Assembly: GCF_004307455.1 (NCBI RefSeq)
Contig: NZ_SEWX01000002.1
Location: forward strand, 62,001 to 126,000
Direction: 5' to 3'
Origin: Aquirufa nivalisilvae
Lineage (GTDB): Bacteria; Bacteroidota; Bacteroidia; Cytophagales; Spirosomataceae
Length of the DNA: 64,000 nt
The notes beneath the pieces were generated by a model. The model saw only the letters and a program-made list of their open reading frames with translations, was not told the origin of the DNA and searched no databases. This document shows positions 54,869 through 61,577 of the stretch, piece by piece. The position numbers and the translations under genes are program-made. How positions within the stretch are numbered: position 1 is the stretch's first letter; every line of letters begins with the position of its first letter.

Positions 54869-55308
54869 TGTTTAGTCAGGAAGATGAATATTACATGGGC
54901 TTGGCATTAATGCAAGCTCAAAAAGCCTTGGAAGAAGAAGAGATTCCAGTAGGTGCAGTAGTGGTTTGTCAAGGTAGAATTGTAGCCAAAGCTTACAATC
55001 AAACTGAAGTTTTAACGGATGTGACAGCACATGCGGAAATGATTGCGATTACCTCTGCTGCTCAAACCATTGGTGCTAAATATTTGAAAGATTGCACTAT
55101 GTATGTGACATTAGAGCCTTGCCTCATGTGTGCAGGTGCACTTTATTGGTCGCAACTGGGAAGATTAGTTTATGGGGCAAAAGAAGAAAAACGTGGCTTT
55201 GAGCGAGTTGGGCAGTCGGTCTTGCATCCTAAAACAGATATTCTTGGAGGAGTAAGGGCTGAAGAGTCTGAATCCTTACTAAAAGAGTTTTTTTCGATGC
55301 GTCGTTGA
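54868..55308 (+). CDS. tadA: tRNA adenosine(34) deaminase TadA
   Basis: 146 residues with H55 and E57 in TAHAEMIAI and the zinc cysteines C85 and C88 in EPCLMCAGA. The enzyme edits A34 to inosine in tRNA-Arg. It overlaps aroC by 1 nt, indicating coupled translation. Confidence 0.94.
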   Translation: MFSQEDEYYMGLALMQAQKALEEEEIPVGAVVVCQGRIVAKAYNQTEVLTDVTAHAEMIAITSAAQTIGAKYLKDCTMYVTLEPCLMCAGALYWSQLGRLVYGAKEEKRGFERVGQSVLHPKTDILGGVRAEESESLLKEFFSMRR

Positions 55309-55403
55309 ACCGAAATGTAGGTTTACTTGTTTAAGACCTATGCATCCTATCTAATTAGGATTAAAATTTTAGATAACATTTACATATTAATAAAACCTAT
55401 ATT

Positions 55404-56015
55404 ATGGCTTTTGAACTAGCACCCCTACCTTATGCAAACAATGCTTTAGAACCGCATTTTGATGCATTAACCATGGAAATCCACCATGACCGTCACCACA
55501 ATGCTTACGTGACCAATTTGAATGCTGCTGTAGCTGGTAGCCCATCTGAAGGAAAATCTTTAGAGGAGTTATTTAGCCACATTTCAAGCTTAAGCCCTGC
55601 GATTCGTAACAATGGAGGTGGACATTATAACCACGATTTGTTTTGGAATATTTTATCACCTAACGGTGGTGGTGCTCCAGTAGGAACATTGGCAAAAGCT
55701 ATTGATGCTAAATTTGGTTCATTTGATGCCTTCAAAGAAGAATTCAAAAAAGCAGGAATTACTCGTTTTGGATCAGGTTGGGCATGGTTAGTAGCTCAAA
55801 AAGATGGCTCTGTTGCTGTATCTTCAACACCAAATCAAGATAATCCATTGATGGATGTTGCTGATGTAAAAGGCTTCCCAGTGATTGGTTTAGACGTTTG
55901 GGAGCATGCGTATTATTTGAAATTTCAAAATAAGCGCCCAGATTACGTGGATGCATTTTGGAATGTAATCGATTGGAATGCAGCTGAAAAAAGATATTTA
56001 GCAGCTCAGAAATAA
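55404..56015 (+). CDS. Superoxide dismutase, Fe/Mn family
   Basis: 203 residues with the metal ligands in [12 protein letters not shown] (H27), [10 protein letters not shown], and [19 protein letters not shown]. The Fe versus Mn preference is not decided by sequence alone. A strong terminator lies directly downstream (56022-56056). The protein lacks a signal peptide, so it is cytoplasmic. Confidence 0.95.
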   Translation: MAFELAPLPYANNALEPHFDALTMEIHHDRHHNAYVTNLNAAVAGSPSEGKSLEELFSHISSLSPAIRNNGGGHYNHDLFWNILSPNGGGAPVGTLAKAIDAKFGSFDAFKEEFKKAGITRFGSGWAWLVAQKDGSVAVSSTPNQDNPLMDVADVKGFPVIGLDVWEHAYYLKFQNKRPDYVDAFWNVIDWNAAEKRYLAAQK

Positions 56016-56021
56016 ATGCTA

Positions 56022-56056
56022 GGGGATAAAATTTCGGTTTTATCCCCATTTTTTTT
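56022..56056 (+). terminator. Intrinsic terminator after superoxide dismutase
   Basis: GGGGATAAAA and TTTTATCCCC form a stem around TTTCGG, followed by a run of eight Ts. Confidence 0.88.
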
Positions 56057-56065
56057 CACTTCGGA

Positions 56066-56096
56066 TTTGCGATGTACCTTGATTTGTGTATTTTTG
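56066..56096 (+). promoter_or_regulatory. Promoter of tRNA-His
   Basis: TTTG at 56066-56069, a 19-nt spacer, and TATTTTTG at 56089-56096 are an exact match to TTTG-N19-TAnnTTTG. This is the cleanest Bacteroidota promoter in the window. Transcription would start about 5-7 nt before the tRNA. Confidence 0.85.
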
Positions 56097-56107
56097 CAAT
56101 CCCAAAT

Positions 56108-56182
56108 GGCGGTTGTAGCTCACTCGGTTAGAGCACTGGTTTGTGGTACCAGGGGTAGTGGGTTCGAATCCCATCATCCGCC
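56108..56182 (+). tRNA. tRNA-His (GTG)
   Basis: The cloverleaf folds with the anticodon stem CTGGT/ACCAG, loop TTGTGGT and anticodon GTG. An extra 5' G (56108) can pair with C73 (56182), the G-1 identity element of tRNA-His. The T arm is GTGGG-TTCGAAT-CCCAT. One mismatch (U5-U68) is seen in the acceptor stem. The genomic 3' end reads C73 then CAA, so the CCA tail is not encoded. Confidence 0.92.
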
Positions 56183-56184
56183 CA

Positions 56185-56217
56185 AAAAGTCTCAGTATTC
56201 TTACTGGGACTTTTTTT
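56185..56217 (+). terminator. Intrinsic terminator of tRNA-His
   Basis: AAAAGTCTCAGTA and TACTGGGACTTTT pair with one G-U wobble around TTCT and end in a run of Ts. Confidence 0.85.
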
Positions 56218-56269
56218 GTTGCTATATTTTTCCAAATAAATTAATGTAGAATGTAGAATTAGGAATGTA

Positions 56270-56309
56270 GAATTAAGAATGGCACCACATCAAATCACCA
56301 TTAACAATT
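56270..56309. repeat. 40-bp direct repeat, copy A
   Basis: Matches 56382-56421 at 37 of 40 positions. The 56218-56434 region is non-coding A/T-rich DNA with shorter tandem-like GAATGTAGAATTA motifs upstream of copy A. No function is visible. Confidence 0.8.
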
Positions 56310-56381
56310 CTCTTTCCGACTGTCGCTTCGTTCCAATCTTTCATAGGAATAAACCTCATTTTTGTTAGATATTTGGAATAC

Positions 56382-56421
56382 GAATTAAGAATGGCACGAC
56401 ATCCAATCACCATTTACAATT
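56382..56421. repeat. 40-bp direct repeat, copy B
   Basis: Second copy, 112 bp after copy A, with three substitutions. It ends close to the CE15 esterase stop codon (minus strand, 56435) and is followed by further AATTTACAATTTA repeats. Confidence 0.8.
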
Positions 56422-56434
56422 TATAATTTACAAT

Positions 56435-57790
56435 TTACTTCAAGTATTTCGATGCAAATTCAATGAAGTTCGGCCAATTGGGGCCAGTTACATGGCCCTT
56501 GTCATGCATACGAAAAGCAATTTCACCTTGGGTTTTAGCTTCATTGATCCGAGGGGCGCTGTCTGAAACCAAGCCTTTTTTGCCTAGTAATTCATAAACT
56601 GGGCTAGCTTCTTTGCCTGCTAAATACATCCCATAAGGATCTGCCCAGCTGTCGCCATTACCACCCACACCAATATATATGGGCCTAGGTGCACAAAGTG
56701 CAATTAATTCATGTGCATCAATAGGTAAATCATTCCATTGAAGAGGACCTGCATATTTTAGAAAATTCCCTGCCATCCAATGGTATTCATTTTTTGCGGC
56801 TACGTTTTCGATTAATTCTCCATAATTTCTTCGATACAATTTTAGACCACCTGCTCCTGATGAACAGATATATCCGATGGCAAAGCGCGAATCAAATGCC
56901 ATAGCTACGGCAGCGGCTTTACCATACCGAGAATGTCCCGTTATGCCTACATGGGTATATTTGATTTGAGGCATGGTTTCTAGGTAATCCAACACTTTAC
57001 TTGCTCCCCAAGCCCAGGCTCGTAGAGATCCCCAATCATCAGCTTTTCTATATTCTCCTCGATTCATCAATCCAATAATACCTGATTTAAGCCCAGCTCC
57101 GTGATCAGCTTGTACTGTGGTTGGGTTTAATTGAATAAATGCCCAGCCTTTAGCAATGACTTGTTCTGTCCAAGGGATTTCATTGGCTGGTGCTGTAGGT
57201 CGATTCATTCCTGGAGGAAACACCCAGGCTAGTTCCATCATAGCGGGCATGGCTTTTTTGATGTCTTTTCTAAAACCAATGGTCACTTCCATTTGGACAG
57301 AGATGGAAGGGAATCGTTTATTGTCGACTGTACCTACTAATTTTTGAACTTCAACCGGAAACCCGGCCATCATTTTATTTTCTGTTGAAATAATTTTCCA
57401 GGAAATGGGAGGGATGTTATCCGGGATACGTCCATAAATTTCTCTTTCAAAATCTTCTACAATCTCAGGTTTCCGATGGTAGTTCCAAGCTCTTTTGGAA
57501 TCCACTTTTTTGCCGTTATTTAATTGTAAAAGGGTTGGAATGTTAGGGTAAATATTGGCTTTTGATTCATCATAATTGGCGGCATTAGGAGCTTGGGGAT
57601 TACTTCCATTGACACCCGGTCGAATGCTTTGGATGTTAAGTTGCTCCAACATTTGTTGGTAGTCAGCCTGAGTTTTTCGATTTCGTTCAGCTAAAATACT
57701 ATCTTGTTCAGCGGTTCTAGCTATTTGAGCCCAACTTCCAAAGGGAAGAAGAGAAGAAACAAAGAGGGTAATGGATAAATAGTACTTCAT
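56435..57790 (-). CDS. Exported glucuronoyl esterase-like protein (CE15 type)
   Basis: 451 residues with a signal peptide ending near SWAQ. The alpha/beta-hydrolase nucleophile is S287 in GITGHSRYGKAA, the GxSRxGK motif of CE15 4-O-methyl-glucuronoyl esterases, with the histidine in HDKGHVTGPNW. These enzymes cut ester bonds between glucuronoxylan and lignin. It stands alone, without xylanase neighbours. The Arg after the serine favours CE15 over acetylxylan esterases. Confidence 0.85.
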   Translation of the reverse strand: MKYYLSITLFVSSLLPFGSWAQIARTAEQDSILAERNRKTQADYQQMLEQLNIQSIRPGVNGSNPQAPNAANYDESKANIYPNIPTLLQLNNGKKVDSKRAWNYHRKPEIVEDFEREIYGRIPDNIPPISWKIISTENKMMAGFPVEVQKLVGTVDNKRFPSISVQMEVTIGFRKDIKKAMPAMMELAWVFPPGMNRPTAPANEIPWTEQVIAKGWAFIQLNPTTVQADHGAGLKSGIIGLMNRGEYRKADDWGSLRAWAWGASKVLDYLETMPQIKYTHVGITGHSRYGKAAAVAMAFDSRFAIGYICSSGAGGLKLYRRNYGELIENVAAKNEYHWMAGNFLKYAGPLQWNDLPIDAHELIALCAPRPIYIGVGGNGDSWADPYGMYLAGKEASPVYELLGKKGLVSDSAPRINEAKTQGEIAFRMHDKGHVTGPNWPNFIEFASKYLK

Positions 57791-57869
57791 CGTTAAATAA
57801 TTTATTCAACGATATTAATCAATAATTTGGTTTAATTATCTATGTGGCAGGATAGCACAGAAAAAGTAA

Positions 57870-57914
57870 ATGCCCCACCTGGGTGGGGCATCATTCCAAA
57901 GATGCTATCTTTGG
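57870..57914. promoter_or_regulatory. Two inverted repeats in front of the NYN-domain gene
   Basis: Perfect palindrome ATGCCCCACC-TG-GGTGGGGCAT (57870-57891) is followed by CCAAAGAT-GCT-ATCTTTGG (57896-57914). The second contains TATCTTTG (57906-57913), a full TAnnTTTG -7 box, so it may be both a promoter and an operator or, if transcription starts upstream, an RNA hairpin. Neither has a T-run, so neither is an intrinsic terminator. Confidence 0.55.
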
Positions 57915-57958
57915 AGAAGTTCTTGCACAAAGATACAATTCATTGAAGAAAAAAGTTC

Positions 57959-58579
57959 ATGAAGGATAAAAAATATCGAGTTAAAGCATACATCGATGGT
58001 TCCAATTTGTATTTTGGAATGATTGATGCCGGTTTTAGAAATTGTAAGTGGTTGAATGTAGAAAAGCTTATTCGTAGTTTTTTACGCTCTAATCAAGAAC
58101 TTGTTGAGATTAAATATTTTACGAGTAGGATTACCCATAATCCACCCAAACAAAAGCGTCAAACGACTTATTTGGAGGCCTTGGAAACCACTGGTGTGAA
58201 TATTATATATGGCTCTTATCAAGCTAAATTTACAGATTGTAGAAAATGTGGTAATAGCTGGATTATTCCGAATGAGAAAATGACGGACGTTAATTTGGCA
58301 ACTCATTTATTAATGGACGCGTTTCAAGATCAATACGATATTGCCATTGTTGTTTCTGGGGATAGTGATTTTGTTCCCTGCATACAGGGTGTTAATGAGC
58401 ATTTTTTGGATAAATCAGTGGTGGTTTTCTTTCCTCCTTTGAGAAGAAATGAGTCTGTTGTTGCTGTTGCTAGAGCATTTCAAATGATAGGAAGAAAAAA
58501 ATTAGTAGAAAATCAATTTCCTTTGCATGTTCGTAAAGAAGATGGGTTTGTTTTGGAGAGACCCGATGAATGGGCTTAG
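57959..58579 (+). CDS. NYN-domain (LabA/DUF88-like) putative RNase
   Basis: 206 residues with the PIN-like acidic motifs of NYN proteins: D13 and N16 in AYIDGSNLYFG, D110 in MTDVNLATHLLMDAF, and D135/D137 in VVSGDSDFVPCI. A CxxC pair is present (DCRKCGNSW, residues 94-97). NYN domains are predicted metal-dependent RNA nucleases. The gene sits behind a structured leader and before cruF (24-nt gap). Target RNA unknown. Confidence 0.88.
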   Translation: MKDKKYRVKAYIDGSNLYFGMIDAGFRNCKWLNVEKLIRSFLRSNQELVEIKYFTSRITHNPPKQKRQTTYLEALETTGVNIIYGSYQAKFTDCRKCGNSWIIPNEKMTDVNLATHLLMDAFQDQYDIAIVVSGDSDFVPCIQGVNEHFLDKSVVVFFPPLRRNESVVAVARAFQMIGRKKLVENQFPLHVRKEDGFVLERPDEWA

Positions 58580-58603
58580 TATTTTTATATTGAATATTGT
58601 GAT

Positions 58604-59236
58604 ATGTCAGGAGTATATTTAAAAAGGTTTCTCATTGTATTGTATGCGGCAGGGTTAGTGGGTATGAATTTGCCTGCTACTCAGGAATTATTTATTTCCT
58701 TGGTGCCATTAACCCTTTGGTTTACAGGTTTTATCTGCTTGTTTTATTTTCCTAAGCCAAGTATGTCGGCTTATTTAACCTTAGGGGGAATTGTGGTGGC
58801 AGCATGGTTTTTGGAGGTAGTAGGGGTGAGAACTGGAAAGATTTTTGGGGTGTATCATTATGGAGAGACCTTAGGTTTTAAGGTCATGGATGTACCCATT
58901 ACTATCGGCATTAATTGGCTTATTTTGTTATTAGGATCGAGTGCGGTTGTGGAAGAATGGAATGTTGGAGGGAAAATAGGACGCGCGGCTTTAGGAGCAG
59001 GATTGATGACAGCTTTGGATTTATTGATTGAGCCTGTGGCCATTCATTTTGATTTTTGGCAATGGTCTGGTGGGCAAGTACCTATTCAAAATTTTGGAGC
59101 TTGGTGGCTAGTAAGTTTCTTTTTTCATTGGGTATTTCAATCGGGAGAGTTCACTAGTAAATCCTCTTTATTTCGTTGGGTACTACTTTTACAATTCATG
59201 TTTTTCTTGGGACATTGGATTTTTTTACAAGCATAA
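58604..59236 (+). CDS. Carotenoid biosynthesis protein, CruF family (DUF422)
   Basis: 210 residues, about seven membrane spans. The block LEVVGVRTGKIFGVYHYGET and VMDVPITIGINWLILLLGSSAV defines the family. CruF-type proteins hydrate the psi end of carotenoids (1',2'-hydratase), giving hydroxylated carotenoids. It lies between the NYN gene and the CarH-like regulator. No other crt genes are adjacent. Confidence 0.88.
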   Translation: MSGVYLKRFLIVLYAAGLVGMNLPATQELFISLVPLTLWFTGFICLFYFPKPSMSAYLTLGGIVVAAWFLEVVGVRTGKIFGVYHYGETLGFKVMDVPITIGINWLILLLGSSAVVEEWNVGGKIGRAALGAGLMTALDLLIEPVAIHFDFWQWSGGQVPIQNFGAWWLVSFFFHWVFQSGEFTSKSSLFRWVLLLQFMFFLGHWIFLQA

Positions 59237-59257
59237 TCCATCACATGAAAACAATTT

Positions 59258-59281
59258 TTAGTCTTATTAGGTTAGTCTTAT
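59258..59281. promoter_or_regulatory. Tandem direct repeat in front of the CarH-like regulator, possible operator
   Basis: TTAGTCTTAT occurs at 59258-59267 and again at 59272-59281, a 14-nt period, 17 nt before the start of the regulator gene. CarH proteins bind tandem direct repeats at their promoters, so autoregulation is plausible. No TAnnTTTG box is visible nearby. Confidence 0.45.
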
Positions 59282-59297
59282 AATAGATAAACTACGC

Positions 59298-60182
59298 ATG
59301 AGTATTTATTCAATTAAAGATTTAGAACATCTTAGTGGCATAAAGGCTCATACCTTAAGGATTTGGGAGCAACGGTATGGTATTTTGAATCCAGATCGGA
59401 CAGATACGAATATTCGTACTTACGGCGATGAAGAATTAAAGTTGGTTTTAAATATTGCTATTTTACAAAGTCGTGGGGACTTTAAAATCTCTGAAATAGC
59501 TAGAATGAGTGATAGTGAGCGATCTGCTAACTTGCTCCGTTTATCAGAAGGAAATCTTCATTTTCCAGATCAGATTCAGGCCTTAACGATTTCCATGTTG
59601 GAATTAAACGAGGCTATGTTTCAACAATTGACTAAAAACATTGTTCAAAAACATGGATTCGAAGATTATTTGATTCAAATTATCCATCCTTTTATGTTGC
59701 GCTTAGGAACCTTGTGGTTGTCAGGTTCAGTAGGTCCAGCCCAAGAGCATTTTATTAGTCATTTGATTAGACAAAAGGTAATTGCGGCGATAGACCAGTT
59801 GGATTTAAGTCACAAGCCCAACGCCAAGAAGTTTCTTTTGTATTTGCCTGAAGGGGAGTTACATGAAATAGGGCTGCTATTTGCCAATTATCTATTAAGA
59901 ATTCGCAAACATCAAGTTGTTTATTTAGGACAATCTTTACCTTTTGAAGAATTAGTTCTTGCTCATGAAATTCATCAGCCTGACTATATTTTGAGCGTAT
60001 TTACTTCTCAACCTAATCCAGATGAAATGCCTGGATATTTGGAACAACTAGTGGAAAAAATGCCTAACACGATTTTTTTATTGACTGGATACCAATTATT
60101 AGCCTTGGGGCAAAGTATACCCCAACCAATTCAAGTTTTACGAAATTTTCAGGATTTGATTGATTTAGCTAATTCTAACTAA
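59298..60182 (+). CDS. CarH-like MerR-family regulator with B12-binding domain (probable light sensor)
   Basis: 294 residues. N-terminal MerR helix-turn-helix (SGIKAHTLRIWEQRYGIL), a helical bundle with W140-x9-E150-H151 (LWLSGSVGPAQEH) and a C-terminal cobalamin-binding domain with E187-x-H189-x-x-G (GELHEIG), followed by YLGQSLP. These signatures are those of CarH/LitR adenosylcobalamin photoreceptors; H189 would be the lower axial ligand and W140 sits over the adenosyl group. CarH represses carotenoid genes in the dark and is released by light. The neighbour cruF is a carotenoid gene, which fits. The 3' end overlaps the convergent guanylyltransferase gene by 8 nt. Confidence 0.88.
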   Translation: MSIYSIKDLEHLSGIKAHTLRIWEQRYGILNPDRTDTNIRTYGDEELKLVLNIAILQSRGDFKISEIARMSDSERSANLLRLSEGNLHFPDQIQALTISMLELNEAMFQQLTKNIVQKHGFEDYLIQIIHPFMLRLGTLWLSGSVGPAQEHFISHLIRQKVIAAIDQLDLSHKPNAKKFLLYLPEGELHEIGLLFANYLLRIRKHQVVYLGQSLPFEELVLAHEIHQPDYILSVFTSQPNPDEMPGYLEQLVEKMPNTIFLLTGYQLLALGQSIPQPIQVLRNFQDLIDLANSN

Positions 60183-61239
60183 ATTTAGGATCTCGAGCAG
60201 TAGCTTCTTCCACAAATTTCTTTACCTCCTGTTCTTGGTCTTTTGGGCAAATCATCAATGCATTGCCATGTTCTGCTACAATGAAACCTTTCAGTCCTTG
60301 GATGACAACTAATTTTTCCGACGGAGTTTTAATGATGCAGTTTTTTGTATCATAAATCATCACATTGCCTTCAATGACGTTATGATTGGAGTCTTTTTCA
60401 TTGATTTCATACAATGATTGCCAAGTACCTAAATCAGACCAACCGATGTCAGAAAGAATTACTTTGACTTCTTGAGCTTTTTCCATGATGCCTACATCCA
60501 TGGAGATGTTTTTACAAACACCATATACCTTTTTGATGAATGTGTCTTCTTCTTTGGTATAATAATGGGTTAATCCCTCTTCAAATTGCTCAGCCATTCT
60601 CGACTGATGTTTTTCTAATTCTTTTTTGAAAGTAGGAAGTTTGAATACAAAGATTCCTGCATTCCAAACATAATCTCCGCTTTCTAAAAAAGCTTGGGCT
60701 AATTCTAGATTTGGTTTTTCTGTAAAGGTCTTAACTTTTTGAGCTTTGTTCTCATTAGGAACATATTGAATGTATCCGTAACCGGTATCAGGTCGAGTAG
60801 GAATGATGCCTAAGGTTACAAAAACATCTTCCTCTGCAACCTCTAAAGCTGTTCGGATATTTTCTTGGAAAACCTGTTCTTTTAAAATGACATGGTCAGC
60901 AGGGGCCACGACGAATTTCGCTTTTTTATTTTTTTTGGAGATTTTGTAGGTAGCATAAGCAATACAAGGTGCCGTATTTTTACGTTGAGGCTCTTTTAAT
61001 ATTTGCTCTTTGCTCAAAAAAGGTAATTGTTCTTCTACTAATCCCGCAAATTCATCACTAGTGACTACATAAATATTTTCTTGAGGAATGATGCCTTGAA
61101 AACGTTCGGCAGTTTGCTGGAGCATGGTTTTGCCTACCCCTAAAACATCGTGAAACTGCTTTGGATTTGCACTTCTGCTAATAGGCCAAAAGCGAGTGCC
61201 TATTCCGCCAGCCATGATGATGAGGTAATTGTCTTTCAT
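60175..61239 (-). CDS. manC: Mannose-1-phosphate guanylyltransferase
   Basis: 354 residues from the ATG at 61239 (MKDNYLIIMAGGIGTRFWPI), six codons downstream of a longer frame. The pyrophosphorylase signature AGGIGTRFWPISRSANPKQF is complete, with VAPADHVI and FTEKPNLELA. It makes GDP-mannose from mannose-1-phosphate and GTP, for surface polysaccharide or GDP-fucose synthesis. There is no C-terminal isomerase domain, so it is the single-function type. Confidence 0.93.
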   Translation of the reverse strand: MKDNYLIIMAGGIGTRFWPISRSANPKQFHDVLGVGKTMLQQTAERFQGIIPQENIYVVTSDEFAGLVEEQLPFLSKEQILKEPQRKNTAPCIAYATYKISKKNKKAKFVVAPADHVILKEQVFQENIRTALEVAEEDVFVTLGIIPTRPDTGYGYIQYVPNENKAQKVKTFTEKPNLELAQAFLESGDYVWNAGIFVFKLPTFKKELEKHQSRMAEQFEEGLTHYYTKEEDTFIKKVYGVCKNISMDVGIMEKAQEVKVILSDIGWSDLGTWQSLYEINEKDSNHNVIEGNVMIYDTKNCIIKTPSEKLVVIQGLKGFIVAEHGNALMICPKDQEQEVKKFVEEATARDPKFS

Positions 61240-61257
61240 AAATTTTAATACGTTCAA

Positions 61258-61577
61258 TTCATTTGAACGAATGCTTCTGAGAATTTTTATCCAAGATTGA
61301 TCAGAAAATTCAATAAAGCATTATGCTCATTCCATTAAGAAATCAAGAACTATACCTTGTTATCTGGGAATTACAATTCAAAGCTAACAAGAATTTCAAT
61401 GGATTTAAAGTTCTTTTGAGATGACCTAAATCAAGGAATAATACTTAAACGTTAATATTTAAGTATTTATTGAAAAACTAGTAATTTTTTAATAAAATGA
61501 GTGCGCAATTCTATTTTCTTCCTTAGATTTGTTTGTGGTCTAGTGCCATATTTAAAATGTTATCTAAATTTATCAAC
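61258..61577. other. Intergenic region upstream of the second TonB receptor (320 nt)
   Basis: A/T-rich, no open frame of note. It holds a 10-bp inverted repeat (61440-61467, AATACTTAAA and TTTAAGTATT) and TAGATTTG at 61524-61531, a full TAnnTTTG -7 box giving a leader of about 45 nt. No riboswitch core was recognised. Confidence 0.6.

Noticed and set aside
57870-57891. GC-rich palindrome as an intrinsic terminator
   Set aside because: No T-run follows on either strand and the upstream gene reads away from it.
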